Positions 7,325 through 17,143 of a stretch of 64,000 bases of DNA are shown here, piece by piece. This DNA is from Pseudomonas sp. MAG733B (GTDB taxonomy: Bacteria > Pseudomonadota > Gammaproteobacteria > Pseudomonadales > Pseudomonadaceae): the NCBI RefSeq assembly GCF_036884845.1, contig NZ_CP145732.1, positions 186,001-250,000 of the forward strand, written 5' to 3'. The position numbers and the translations under genes were made by a program. Positions within the stretch are counted from its first letter, which is position 1, and each line of letters begins with the position of its first letter. The notes beneath the pieces are model-generated. The model worked only from the letters and a program-made list of their open reading frames with translations. It made no database searches and was not told the origin of the DNA.

Positions 7325-8920
7325 ATGCCCGTACCCGATCCGTTCCGCGAAGGCATGGCCCGTGGCTGGAAAACCTACAACGGCTCACAACTGAGCCAGG
7401 ACCTGACCCTCGAAGCGGACGTGGCGATCATCGGCAGCGGTGCCGGCGGTGGAACCACGGCTGAAATCCTCAGCGCTGCCGGCTACAAAGTGCTGCTGAT
7501 CGAAGAAGGCCCGCTCAAGACCAGCAGCGACTTCAAGCTGCTCGAAGACCAGGCCTACGCCAGCCTCTATCAGGAAGGCATCGGCCGCATGAGCAAGGAC
7601 GGCGCAATCACCATCCTTCAGGGTCGCGCGGTGGGTGGCACCACGCTGATCAACTGGACCTCCAGTTTCCGCACGCCGGAACCGACCCTGGAACACTGGG
7701 CCAAGGAACACAACGTCAAGGGCCACAGCCCGGCGGAAATGGCGCCGTGGTTCGAAAAAATGGAACAGCGCCTGGGCGTCGCGCCGTGGATGGTGCCGCC
7801 CAACGCCAACAATGACGTGATCCGCAAAGGCTGCGAAAAACTCGGCTATAGCTGGCATGTCATCCCGCGCAATGTGCGCGGTTGCTGGAACCTCGGTTAC
7901 TGCGGCATGGGCTGCCCGACCAACGCCAAGCAATCGATGATGGTCACGACCATTCCGGCGACCCTGGAAAAGGGCGGCGAGCTGCTCTACCTGGCCCGCG
8001 CCGAAAAACTCTTGATCAGCGGCGACAAGATCACCGGCCTGCAATGCTCGGCGATGGACGAGCGCTGCGTCGAGCCCACCGGTCGCCAGATTACGGTCAA
8101 GGCGCGGCATTACGTGCTGGCCGGCGGCGGGATCAACACACCGGGGTTGCTGATGCGCTCGGGGGCACCCGATCCGCACAAACGTTTGGGCAAGCGCACG
8201 TTCCTGCATCCGGTGAACATGTCTGCCGCGTTGTTCGACGAAGTGGTCAACCCGTTCTATGGCGCGCCGCAGTCGATCTATTCCGACCATTTCCAATGGC
8301 AGGACGGCACCACCGGCCCAATGGCGTACAAACTTGAGGTTCCGCCGCTGCACCCGGCCCTGGCGGCCACGCTGCTCGGCGGCTTCGGCCGGGAAAATGC
8401 GCAGCACATGGCCAATCTGCCGCATACCCACGCCATGCTCGCGCTGCTGCGCGACGGGTTTCACCCGGACAGCCAGGGTGGCAGCGTCGAATTGCGCGGC
8501 GACGACACGCCCGTGCTCGATTATCAGATGTCGCCTTACGCCTGGGACGGATTGCGCCGGGCCTTCCACACCATGGCCGAGATCCAGTTCGCCGGTGGCG
8601 CCAAGGCAGTGATGCCGATGCACGCCGATGCGCGTTATGTGAAAACCCTCGCTGAAGCACGCACCCTGATCGATAGCCTGAGCCTGGAGTTGTACCGCAC
8701 GCGGCTGGGCAGCGCCCACGTGATGGGCGGTTGTGCGATGGGCGAAGACCCGAAAAACGCCGTGACCGACAGCCTCGGCCGGCATCATCAACTCGCCAAT
8801 CTGTCGATTCACGACGGCTCGTTATTCCCCACCAGCATTGGCGCAAACCCGCAACTGTCGGTCTACGGCCTGACGGCACAACTGGCAACTTCCCTGGCAG
8901 AACGTTTGAAAAACCCATGA
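7325..8920 (+). CDS. GMC-family FAD oxidoreductase
   Basis: 531 residues starting at ATG 7325. The dinucleotide-binding motif IIGSGAGGGTTAEIL is at ~35-49 and the FAD-binding QGRAVGGTTLINW at ~98-110. The C-terminal GMC signature holds HVMGGCAMG followed by TSIGANPQLSVYGL with the catalytic His/Asn region. A Cys-containing WNLGYCGMGCPTNAK segment resembles bacterial long-chain or aromatic alcohol dehydrogenases and oxidases of this family. No signal peptide is visible. Together with the aldehyde dehydrogenase it could oxidise an alcohol to an acid in two steps. Substrate and electron acceptor are unknown; no cytochrome c subunit is adjacent. Confidence 0.88.
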   Translation: MPVPDPFREGMARGWKTYNGSQLSQDLTLEADVAIIGSGAGGGTTAEILSAAGYKVLLIEEGPLKTSSDFKLLEDQAYASLYQEGIGRMSKDGAITILQGRAVGGTTLINWTSSFRTPEPTLEHWAKEHNVKGHSPAEMAPWFEKMEQRLGVAPWMVPPNANNDVIRKGCEKLGYSWHVIPRNVRGCWNLGYCGMGCPTNAKQSMMVTTIPATLEKGGELLYLARAEKLLISGDKITGLQCSAMDERCVEPTGRQITVKARHYVLAGGGINTPGLLMRSGAPDPHKRLGKRTFLHPVNMSAALFDEVVNPFYGAPQSIYSDHFQWQDGTTGPMAYKLEVPPLHPALAATLLGGFGRENAQHMANLPHTHAMLALLRDGFHPDSQGGSVELRGDDTPVLDYQMSPYAWDGLRRAFHTMAEIQFAGGAKAVMPMHADARYVKTLAEARTLIDSLSLELYRTRLGSAHVMGGCAMGEDPKNAVTDSLGRHHQLANLSIHDGSLFPTSIGANPQLSVYGLTAQLATSLAERLKNP

Positions 8921-8948
8921 AAATGACGAATATTCCTATCGTCTATAG

Positions 8949-9515
<567 letters not shown>

Positions 9516-9528
9516 TCACCGCTCAATC

Positions 9529-9554
9529 GGCGCCCGCGTGCAACGCAGGCGCCA
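9529..9554. terminator. GC-rich hairpin after coaD, possible terminator
   Basis: An inverted repeat GGCGCC-C-GCGT / ACGC-A-GGCGCC with a 3-base loop and one mismatch begins 14 bp after the coaD stop. No T-tract follows, so it may attenuate rather than stop transcription into the ferredoxin gene. Confidence 0.4.
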
Positions 9555-9578
9555 ATGCGGCACAATTACGCGCATTGA

Positions 9579-9869
<291 letters not shown>

Positions 9870-9888
9870 ATGCTCTAGCGCCTGTTCG

Positions 9889-9976
9889 GGCCCTATCGCC
9901 AGCAGGCTAGCTCCCACAGGGGGATGTGTGATCGACGCAGATTCACTGTGGGAGCCAGCCTGCTGGCGATGAGGCC
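9889..9976. repeat. REP-type inverted pair (CGCCAGCAGGCTGGCTCCCACA class)
   Basis: The left arm reads GGCCCTATCGCCAGCAGGCT and the right arm is its complement, AGCCTGCTGGCGATGAGGCC, around a ~30-bp centre. It lies between the convergent ferredoxin gene and the small gene at 10007. Confidence 0.88.
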
Positions 9977-10006
9977 ATCAAGCCGCAGCCAATAATCCAG
10001 ATCTGC

Positions 10007-10327
10007 TCACTCAGTCTGCTCAAACCCCTCCCCGATACACCCCAGACACCGCACGAACGCCGCTTTCGCCGGATCAACCACCAGCGCCTGTCCCGCATCA
10101 CCCACGCCGCCACCCAGCGCGGTAAACGGCAACGACACCACAAACACCCCGGCACCAATCACCGTCGCCGCGACCAGTAAAGGCCGGGCAATCAGCAAGT
10201 CGCCAATCATGGCGTAAGCCGGTGGATTCTGGATGGTATACAGCGGATCACCGCTGCCGCCGCTGGCCACGGCTGATGCACCGAAGCTCAGCAGCAACGC
10301 GACGACAAGGGTTCGAAACAGGTTCAT
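10007..10327 (-). CDS. Small exported or membrane protein of unknown function
   Basis: 106 residues. A signal peptide covers about residues 1-22 ([16 protein letters not shown]). A second hydrophobic stretch at ~45-72 ([20 protein letters not shown]) probably spans the membrane, and the C-terminus has a CLGCIGEG dicysteine. I do not recognise a functional domain. Similar Pseudomonas proteins are sometimes labelled multidrug transporter, which a 106-residue protein with one or two spans does not support. It lies 53 bp downstream of mutM on the same strand, with a palindrome in between. Confidence 0.7.
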   Translation of the reverse strand: MNLFRTLVVALLLSFGASAVASGGSGDPLYTIQNPPAYAMIGDLLIARPLLVAATVIGAGVFVVSLPFTALGGGVGDAGQALVVDPAKAAFVRCLGCIGEGFEQTE

Positions 10328-10348
10328 GGCGCGGTCCTTCGGCTAAAC

Positions 10349-10364
10349 AGTCAGAACACTGACT
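10349..10364. promoter_or_regulatory. 16-bp perfect palindrome upstream of the small membrane protein gene
   Basis: AGTCAG-AACA-CTGACT is a perfect 6-4-6 inverted repeat in the 53-bp gap between mutM and the gene at 10007. On the minus strand it overlaps a TATAGT that could be a -10 box. It may be an operator or a weak mutM terminator, since GTTTAG rather than a T-tract follows. Confidence 0.4.
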
Positions 10365-10380
10365 ATAGACCGTAGGCGTT

Positions 10381-11193
10381 TCAGCTCTGGCAGCGTGGGC
10401 AAAAGACGCTGGCGCGCTGCCCGAGTTTCACTTCCCGCAACTGCGTACCACAGACTTTGCAGTGCTCGGCGCCTCGGCCGTACACGAACAGTTCCTGCTG
10501 GAAGTAACCCGGCTGACCGTCACCGCCGATAAAGTCCCGCAACGTGGTGCCGCCGCGCTCAATGGCCGCGGCGAGGATGCGTTTGATCTCGATTGCCAGC
10601 TTCAGATAGCGCGCCCGGGAAATGCTCTTGGCTTCGCGGCGCGGGTCGATCCCGGCAGCGAACAGCGCTTCGGTCGCGTAGATATTGCCGACGCCGACCA
10701 CCACCGCGTTATCCATGATGAACGGCTTGACCGCCATCGAACGCCCGCGAGACAACTGGAACAAACGCTCACCGTCAAACAGATCGGTCAACGGCTCCGG
10801 CCCCAGGCGAATCAACAATTCGTGGTTGAGCGGGTCGAGGCTCCAGAGCATCGCGCCAAACCGTCGCGGGTCGGTGTAGCGCAGGGCCAGGCCCGACTCC
10901 AGTTCGATATCGACGTGCTCATGTTTGGCCGCCGGCAGGCCGGCTTCCACCAAACGCAAATTCCCAGACATACCCAAGTGACTGATCAATGTGCCGACCT
11001 CGGCGTTGATCAGCAGATACTTGGCGCGCCGCTCCACCAGCACGATGCGCTGGCCGGACAAACGCACATCCAGGTCTTCGGGAATCGGCCAGCGCAGACG
11101 CCGGTCACGCACGATCACCCGGCTGACGCGCTGGCCTTCCAGGTGCGGCGCAATGCCACGACGGGTGGTTTCGACTTCTGGCAATTCAGGCAT
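10381..11193 (-). CDS. mutM: Formamidopyrimidine-DNA glycosylase (Fpg/MutM)
   Basis: 270 residues beginning [13 protein letters not shown], with the catalytic N-terminal Pro2 and Glu3 (after Met removal) shared by the family. The [17 protein letters not shown] helix-two-turn-helix lies in the middle, and a C-terminal zinc finger CKVCG...FCPRCQS supplies four cysteines. It removes 8-oxoguanine and formamidopyrimidines and nicks the abasic site. It follows the HDOD gene by 31 bp on the same strand. Confidence 0.97.
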   Translation of the reverse strand: MPELPEVETTRRGIAPHLEGQRVSRVIVRDRRLRWPIPEDLDVRLSGQRIVLVERRAKYLLINAEVGTLISHLGMSGNLRLVEAGLPAAKHEHVDIELESGLALRYTDPRRFGAMLWSLDPLNHELLIRLGPEPLTDLFDGERLFQLSRGRSMAVKPFIMDNAVVVGVGNIYATEALFAAGIDPRREAKSISRARYLKLAIEIKRILAAAIERGGTTLRDFIGGDGQPGYFQQELFVYGRGAEHCKVCGTQLREVKLGQRASVFCPRCQS

Positions 11194-11224
11194 GGTGTTC
11201 TCGAATCAGGCTGGCAGGTGCAAC

Positions 11225-12094
11225 TCAGCGGTGAGTGCCGAGGTCGCGAATCGTCTGCTTGAGGGTTTCGAAGTCGTAGTCCGAAAGCCCGACGTAATCG
11301 AGCACCAGAGGCCCGATGCTGTTCCATTCATGGTCTTCGGTCTGGTTGCCCAGCACCCGGTAGGACGCACAAATGTGCTCGGCCATTTTCAGGATCGCCA
11401 GCAGGTTTTTCAACGAACTGTTGCGCGACGACTCATCGCTGAAGATCGCCAGGGCATTGTGGTGATTGGCGATGGCGGTGCTCACATGCTCCGGCAGGCG
11501 CCAGGACTTGGCCGTGTAATAACCGACCACGGCGTGGTTGGTGTTGAAGACCTGGTTTTCAGTGTCCACCACCCGGCAATCGGGGCCGGCATTGGCGTAG
11601 GCCTGTTCGAGCACGGTCATGTACTCGGGGAAACGCTGGAGCATCAACGGCACGCCACAGTCGTGGAACAGACCCAGCGCATACGCTTCATCGCCAGCCT
11701 GCGCGCCGATGCGCTTGGCCAGGGTCAGACAGGTCATCGCTACGTCCTGCGCCGTGTCCCAGAAGCGGTTCAGGGTGACGATGGTTTCGTCGTTCATCTC
11801 GCCCTTGATCGACTGCGCGTTGATCAGGTTGATGATCGAGCGACTGCCCAGCAGATTCACCGCACGCTGAATCGAGGCGATCTTGTTGGTCAGCCCGTAA
11901 TACGGCGAGTTGACGATTTTCAACAAGGCGCCGGACAGACCCGGGTCTTGGGAAATCAGCTTCGCGATCACTTCCAGATCCGGATCGGGCATGTATTGCT
12001 CCATCTGCAGATCCACCATGATCTGCGGTTGGGCAGGCACACTGATGCCTTGCAGGGACTGTTGGATCTGTTCGGAAGTCAGCTCTTGGGACAT
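11225..12094 (-). CDS. HDOD domain protein
   Basis: 289 residues. An HDOD domain occupies ~20-220, with the ISQDPGLSGALLKIVNSPYY and IQRAVNLLGSRSIINL segments typical of the family. The later HD-like region (GLFHDCGVPLML, AIANHHNAL) retains some metal-ligand residues. No receiver or GGDEF domain is attached. HDOD proteins act in signalling, but this one's partner is unknown. It is directly upstream of mutM on the same strand and probably shares its transcript. Confidence 0.9.
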   Translation of the reverse strand: MSQELTSEQIQQSLQGISVPAQPQIMVDLQMEQYMPDPDLEVIAKLISQDPGLSGALLKIVNSPYYGLTNKIASIQRAVNLLGSRSIINLINAQSIKGEMNDETIVTLNRFWDTAQDVAMTCLTLAKRIGAQAGDEAYALGLFHDCGVPLMLQRFPEYMTVLEQAYANAGPDCRVVDTENQVFNTNHAVVGYYTAKSWRLPEHVSTAIANHHNALAIFSDESSRNSSLKNLLAILKMAEHICASYRVLGNQTEDHEWNSIGPLVLDYVGLSDYDFETLKQTIRDLGTHR

Positions 12095-12271
12095 AAGTAC
12101 ACACTCTGGGCCAGGCGCAGATTCTAGCTTCTAAAACCTGGATCCGACACCTTGGGTGGTCCATCGATGGAAGTTTCATGTAACTCCGGGCCTGATCACC
12201 GCATGTCCATCCGCCGCGCCGAGGCCTTGCGCAACGCGCTATACTCCCGCTCTTTTTTCCGGAGCGACGTC

Positions 12272-13468
12272 ATGTCCCTGCCTAGCCTGCGCCTCAAAGC
12301 CAACGCCGACCGTCGTCTGCGCAACGGTCATTTGTGGGTCTACAGCAACGAAATCGATGTAGCCGCTACACCTTTGCACGGTTTCAAGGCCGGCGACCAG
12401 GCGATCCTCGAAGCCGCCGGCGGCAAGCCGCTGGGCATCGTTGCCATGAGCCCGAACAACCTGATCTGCGCTCGCGTTTTGTCGCGTGACATCAAGTTGC
12501 CGCTGGACAAATCGCTGCTGGTGCATCGCCTGAACGTGGCCCTGTCGCTGCGCGATCGCCTGTTCGACAAGCCGTTCTATCGCTTGGTCTACGGCGATTC
12601 CGATCTGCTGCCAGGCCTGGTGGTCGACCGTTTTGGCGACATCCTGGTGGTGCAGATCGCCTCGGCGACCATGGAAGCCCACAAGGACGACGTGATCGCG
12701 GCGCTGACCCAAGTGCTCAAGCCAAGCGGCATTCTGTTCAAGAACGACTCCGCGGCCCGTGACGCTGAAGGCCTCAACCGCTACGTCGAAACCGTGTTCG
12801 GCCTGGTGCCGGAATGGGTTGCGCTGGAAGAGAACGGCGTGAAATTCGAAGCGCCGGTCATCCAGGGCCAGAAAACCGGCTGGTTCTACGACCACCGCAT
12901 GAACCGCGCACGCCTGGCGCCATATGCCAAAGGCAAGCGCGTCCTGGACCTCTATAGCTACATCGGTGGCTGGGGCGTGCAAGCCGCCGCGTTCGGCGCC
13001 AGTGAAGTGTTCTGCGTCGACGCATCGGCCTTCGCCCTCGACGGCGTCGAGCGCAACGCCGCGCTGAACGGCTTCGCCGAAAAAATGACCTGCATCGAAG
13101 GCGACGTGTTCGAAGCCCTCAAAGAGCTGAAAGCCAGCGAAGAGCGTTTCGACGTGATCGTGGCCGACCCGCCCGCGTTCATCAAGCGCAAGAAAGACAT
13201 GAAAAACGGCGAAGGCGCCTATCGCCGCCTGAACGAGCAAGCCATGCGCCTGCTCACCAAGGACGGCATCCTGGTCAGCGCATCGTGCTCGATGCACCTG
13301 CCGGAAGACGACCTGCAAAACATCCTGCTGACCAGCGCCCGCCACCTGGACCGCAACATCCAGATGCTGGAACGCGGCGGCCAGGGCCCGGATCATCCGG
13401 TTCACCCTGCCATCGCTGAAACCCGCTACATCAAGAGCATTACCTGCCGGTTGCTGCCGAACAGCTAA
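12272..13468 (+). CDS. rlmI: RlmI-family 23S rRNA (cytosine-C5)-methyltransferase
   Basis: 398 residues from ATG 12272, preceded by GGAGCGACGTC; an upstream in-frame extension to 12152 has no family character. The N-terminal PUA-like domain (LRLKANADRRLRNGHLWVYS) spans ~1-75. An EEHD-like segment precedes a C-terminal Rossmann methyltransferase with KRVLDLYSYIGGWGVQAAAFG and the catalytic ADPPAFIKRKKD motif. This matches the RlmI/YccW family that methylates C1962 of 23S rRNA. The nearest homologue is RlmI (396 aa in E. coli); target site by homology only. Confidence 0.85.
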   Translation: MSLPSLRLKANADRRLRNGHLWVYSNEIDVAATPLHGFKAGDQAILEAAGGKPLGIVAMSPNNLICARVLSRDIKLPLDKSLLVHRLNVALSLRDRLFDKPFYRLVYGDSDLLPGLVVDRFGDILVVQIASATMEAHKDDVIAALTQVLKPSGILFKNDSAARDAEGLNRYVETVFGLVPEWVALEENGVKFEAPVIQGQKTGWFYDHRMNRARLAPYAKGKRVLDLYSYIGGWGVQAAAFGASEVFCVDASAFALDGVERNAALNGFAEKMTCIEGDVFEALKELKASEERFDVIVADPPAFIKRKKDMKNGEGAYRRLNEQAMRLLTKDGILVSASCSMHLPEDDLQNILLTSARHLDRNIQMLERGGQGPDHPVHPAIAETRYIKSITCRLLPNS

Positions 13469-13482
13469 CCGCTGCCAACCCC

Positions 13483-13583
13483 TGTAGGAGCGAGCTCGCT
13501 CGCGAAGAACGCATAGACACTGCGGGTAACCAGACACACCCGCGTTATCGTTGACGTTTTTCGCGAGTAAGCTCGCTCCTACA
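13483..13583. repeat. REP-type inverted pair (TGTAGGAGCGAGCTCGCTCGCG class)
   Basis: The left arm TGTAGGAGCGAGCTCGCTCG pairs with the right arm CGAGTAAGCTCGCTCCTACA with one mismatch, separated by about 58 bp. It lies between the tandem rlmI and MFS genes. Confidence 0.88.
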
Positions 13584-13677
13584 ACAGATTCAGAATCGCC
13601 TCACGCGTACTGACATTGACTTGTTTCCTCATCGAATCAATTCTCATCCATCCCTCACGGAACGAGAGAATGGATTG

Positions 13678-14880
13678 ATGCCCTCTGCCAAAAACGCCAA
13701 CGAAAAGCCGTTGATCACCCTGTTGCTGATGACAATGACGCTGTTGGGTGTTTTTCCGTTGGACGTCGTTCTCCCCTCCTTTCCCGACCTGTCGGCCTAC
13801 TTCCAGATCTCGCCACCTGAGGTTGCCCTTTCTGTCAGCCTGTTCGCCGTCAGCCTGGCGTTTTCCATAATGCTCGTAGGGCCGCTGTCGGACATGTGGG
13901 GCCGCAAGAAGCTGCTGTTGGGTGGTATGGCTGTCGCGATGATAGGTGCGACCGGATGCGCGCTTTCCAGCGAATACAGCTGGTTTCTGGGTTTTCGGGT
14001 GATCCAGGCCATCGGTTGCGGATCCTTTTCGCTGTCCCAGGCCTTGGTGCAGGATTTGTTCATCGGTCGGGAAAGGCAGCGACTGCGGATCTGGATGGTG
14101 ACCGCCGGCGGCGTATTCATTTCAATATCGCCACTGCTGGGGACATGGCTGCAATTGCAGTTCGGCTGGCAGGGCAGCTTTTATGTGTTTGTCACGCTGG
14201 CAGCTTTTGTCTGGCTGAGCGCCTGCTGGCTGCTCAAGGAAACCCCGCCGGTGCGTACGACCGCACATGGCAGATTTTTCAGCGCTTATTGGCGGGTATG
14301 TTCGGATTCACGGTTCATGGGTTACTGGCTGATTTCGGCCCTGGCCTTCGCCTGCCATTTTTCCTTCATCGTCAGTTCACCCATTATTTTCATGGAGCAC
14401 CTGGCACTCTCACCGTACGAATTCGCCTGGGCGTTGTTGCTGTATGGCGTCGCATATGTGCTGGGTGGAGTGATCGCCAGCATCTTGCATCGACACCTGC
14501 AAGCCAACACCCAAATCAATGCTGGCCTGTGGCTGATCGTGGCTTCGGGCCCGGTCATGCTGTGGTTGACTCATCAGTTCGGTCTCTCGGCCACTACGGT
14601 GTTGATATCCATGCTGGTGTGTACACTCGGAACCACCATTACCAGACCCATCGTCAACTCCATGGCCATGAGCATCCACCCGGAACATGCCGGCACTTCT
14701 ACCTCGGTAGGCGGTGTGCTGATGTTCCTCACTGGTGGCGTGATCAGCGCGCTAATCAGTGCGGTGCCCGAGGACTTGATCACCACTTTGGCCCTTTGCT
14801 TCCTGACTTTGAGTCTCGCGGGCCTTGGACTGAATGCATTGATCATCCAAAGGAATAAACAGGTACTCGATATCGGCTGA
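13678..14880 (+). CDS. Bcr/CflA-type MFS transporter
   Basis: A 400-residue, 12-span major facilitator. I chose ATG 13678 because GGAACGAGAG sits ~9 bp upstream; an extension from TTG 13621 lacks a ribosome site. Motif A (GPLSDMWGRKKLLLGG) is in the loop after the second span and a drug-exporter-like GCGSFSLSQALVQDLF after the fourth. The Bcr/CflA subfamily exports drugs and other small molecules by proton antiport, but the substrate cannot be read from sequence. Codon use and the monocistronic setting differ slightly from the housekeeping neighbours, so recent acquisition is possible. Confidence 0.85.
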   Translation: MPSAKNANEKPLITLLLMTMTLLGVFPLDVVLPSFPDLSAYFQISPPEVALSVSLFAVSLAFSIMLVGPLSDMWGRKKLLLGGMAVAMIGATGCALSSEYSWFLGFRVIQAIGCGSFSLSQALVQDLFIGRERQRLRIWMVTAGGVFISISPLLGTWLQLQFGWQGSFYVFVTLAAFVWLSACWLLKETPPVRTTAHGRFFSAYWRVCSDSRFMGYWLISALAFACHFSFIVSSPIIFMEHLALSPYEFAWALLLYGVAYVLGGVIASILHRHLQANTQINAGLWLIVASGPVMLWLTHQFGLSATTVLISMLVCTLGTTITRPIVNSMAMSIHPEHAGTSTSVGGVLMFLTGGVISALISAVPEDLITTLALCFLTLSLAGLGLNALIIQRNKQVLDIG

Positions 14881-15136
14881 CACTGCCAGTCGTCATCCCA
14901 CACGCGCCATCAACACCGTATCAACGCTTCCCGGCATTCCCTCCAGCCGCCAGCCGTGTAGAATCGCGACATTCATCGCCAGTCATCCCCGGCGGGTTTA
15001 TGAGCTCAAGCTGAAGCGCGCGGCGATCCCGCAAAGTTATCGGCAACTTCCGGACACACGGCCATTTCTGAGTGTTCCAGACGTCACTAGAAGCTCACTT
15101 CCCTTTTGATACCTGATTAGCCGCCCGGAGTGCTTC

Positions 15137-16978
15137 ATGCCTGATTACCGCTCGAAAACATCCACCCACGGCCGCAACATGGCCGGTGCCCGCGCATTGT
15201 GGCGCGCCACGGGGATGAAAGATGACGACTTCAAAAAGCCGATCATCGCCATTGCCAACTCGTTTACCCAGTTCGTACCGGGCCACGTCCACCTCAAGGA
15301 CCTCGGCCAACTGGTCGCCCGCGAAATCGAACGTGCGGGCGGTGTGGCAAAAGAATTCAACACCATCGCTGTCGACGACGGCATCGCCATGGGCCACGAC
15401 GGCATGCTCTATTCGCTGCCGAGCCGCGAGATCATCGCCGACTCCGTCGAGTACATGGTCAACGCCCACTGCGCCGACGCCATCGTCTGCATCTCCAACT
15501 GCGACAAGATCACCCCCGGCATGCTGATGGCGTCCCTGCGCCTGAACATCCCGGTGATCTTCGTGTCCGGCGGCCCGATGGAAGCCGGCAAGACCAAACT
15601 CGCTTCCCACGGCCTCGACCTGGTCGACGCCATGGTGATCGCCGCCGACTCCAGCGCTTCTGACGAGAAAGTCGCTGAGTACGAGCGCAGCGCCTGCCCG
15701 ACTTGCGGTTCGTGCTCCGGTATGTTCACCGCCAACTCGATGAACTGCCTGGTTGAAGCACTGGGCCTGGCATTGCCGGGCAACGGTTCGACCCTGGCCA
15801 CCCACAGCGACCGCGAGCAACTGTTCCTGCAAGCCGGCCGCACCATCGTCGAGCTGTGCAAGCGTTACTACGGCGAGAACGACGAGTCGGTATTGCCACG
15901 CAACATCGCCAACTTCCAGGCGTTCGAGAACGCCATGACGCTGGACATCGCCATGGGCGGTTCCACCAACACCATCCTGCATTTGCTGGCCGCTGCCCAG
16001 GAAGCCGAGATCGATTTCGACCTGCGCGACATCGACCGTCTGTCCCGTCACGTGCCGCAACTGTGCAAAGTCGCGCCGAACATCCAGAAGTACCACATGG
16101 AAGACGTGCACCGTGCCGGCGGGATCTTCAGCATCCTCGGCTCGCTGGCCCGTGGTGGTCTGCTGCACACTCAGCTGCCGACCGTGCACAGCCGCAGCAT
16201 GGAAGAAGCCATCGCCAAGTGGGACATCACCCAGACCAACGACGAAGCCGTGCATCACTTCTTCAAGGCCGGTCCGGCGGGCATCCCGACGCAAACCGCG
16301 TTCAGCCAGTCGACCCGTTGGGACACCCTGGACGACGACCGTGAAAACGGCTGCATCCGCAGTGTCGAGCACGCTTACTCGCAAGAAGGCGGCCTGGCCG
16401 TGCTGTACGGCAACATCGCGCTGGACGGTTGCGTCGTGAAAACCGCAGGCGTCGATGAGTCGATCCACGTGTTCGAAGGCAACGCCAAAATCTTCGAAAG
16501 CCAGGACAGCGCCGTACGCGGCATCCTCGCGGACGAAGTGCAGGCCGGCGACATCGTGATCATCCGTTACGAAGGCCCGAAAGGCGGCCCGGGCATGCAG
16601 GAAATGCTGTACCCGACGTCGTACCTGAAATCCAAAGGCCTGGGCAAAGCCTGCGCCCTGCTCACCGACGGCCGTTTCTCCGGCGGTACTTCCGGTCTGT
16701 CCATCGGCCACGCTTCGCCTGAAGCCGCTGCCGGTGGCGCAATCGGCCTGGTACAGGACGGTGACAAGGTGTTGATCGACATTCCGAACCGCTCGATCAA
16801 CCTGTTGGTCAGCGACGAAGAACTGGCCGCGCGCCGGGTCGAGCAGGACAAGAAAGGCTGGAAACCGGTGGAAGTGCGTCCACGCAAAGTGACCACCGCA
16901 CTGAAAGCCTACGCCCTGCTGGCGACCAGCGCCGACAAGGGTGCTGTGCGTAACAAAGCGATGCTCGACGGGCTGTAA
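15137..16978 (+). CDS. ilvD: Dihydroxy-acid dehydratase
   Basis: 613 residues, close to the E. coli enzyme (616). Iron-sulfur ligands are visible in [10 protein letters not shown] and [18 protein letters not shown], with conserved GGSTNTILH and [19 protein letters not shown] blocks. It dehydrates 2,3-dihydroxy-isovalerate and -methylvalerate in valine, leucine and isoleucine synthesis; the [4Fe-4S] form is oxygen-sensitive. It is monocistronic, with 256 bp of leader upstream (no gene seen there) and a strong terminator downstream. A TAGAAT at 14959-14964 may be its -10 box. Confidence 0.97.
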   Translation: MPDYRSKTSTHGRNMAGARALWRATGMKDDDFKKPIIAIANSFTQFVPGHVHLKDLGQLVAREIERAGGVAKEFNTIAVDDGIAMGHDGMLYSLPSREIIADSVEYMVNAHCADAIVCISNCDKITPGMLMASLRLNIPVIFVSGGPMEAGKTKLASHGLDLVDAMVIAADSSASDEKVAEYERSACPTCGSCSGMFTANSMNCLVEALGLALPGNGSTLATHSDREQLFLQAGRTIVELCKRYYGENDESVLPRNIANFQAFENAMTLDIAMGGSTNTILHLLAAAQEAEIDFDLRDIDRLSRHVPQLCKVAPNIQKYHMEDVHRAGGIFSILGSLARGGLLHTQLPTVHSRSMEEAIAKWDITQTNDEAVHHFFKAGPAGIPTQTAFSQSTRWDTLDDDRENGCIRSVEHAYSQEGGLAVLYGNIALDGCVVKTAGVDESIHVFEGNAKIFESQDSAVRGILADEVQAGDIVIIRYEGPKGGPGMQEMLYPTSYLKSKGLGKACALLTDGRFSGGTSGLSIGHASPEAAAGGAIGLVQDGDKVLIDIPNRSINLLVSDEELAARRVEQDKKGWKPVEVRPRKVTTALKAYALLATSADKGAVRNKAMLDGL

Positions 16979-16997
16979 GCGTTAACCGTCGAACATG

Positions 16998-17029
16998 AAA
17001 ATGCCCCGCCATGTGCGGGGCATTTTTTT
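16998..17029 (+). terminator. Rho-independent terminator of ilvD
   Basis: The stem AATGCCCCGC/GCGGGGCATT with a 4-base loop CATG is followed by a run of T residues, 20 bp after the ilvD stop. Confidence 0.93.
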
Positions 17030-17058
17030 GTCTGACCGATTAAATGGGTGAACATGAG

Positions 17059-17132
17059 GGCCCCATCGCGAGCAGGCTCACTCCTACAGGAGAATGCATT
17101 CCATTGTGGGAGCGAGCCTGCTCGCGATGGCA
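17059..17132. repeat. REP-type inverted pair (ATCGCGAGCAGGCTCGCTCCCACA class)
   Basis: The left arm CCATCGCGAGCAGGCTCACT pairs with the right arm AGCGAGCCTGCTCGCGATGG, between the convergent ends of ilvD and the HAD phosphatase gene. Confidence 0.88.
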
Positions 17133-17143
17133 GCGCCTCGGTC

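Noticed and set aside
13678..14880. Search for an adjacent biosynthetic gene or regulator for the MFS exporter
   Set aside because: Neighbours are rlmI and ilvD, each with its own regulatory gap, so no pathway link can be made.
14881..15136. Possible attenuator or leader peptide before ilvD
   Set aside because: No run of branched-chain codons and no terminator/antiterminator pair could be recognised; only a tentative TAGAAT box.
15095..16711. 538-residue minus-strand open frame across ilvD
   Set aside because: It lies entirely antisense to a complete, well conserved ilvD. Long antisense frames are common in high-GC codons and this one has no recognisable domain or ribosome site.
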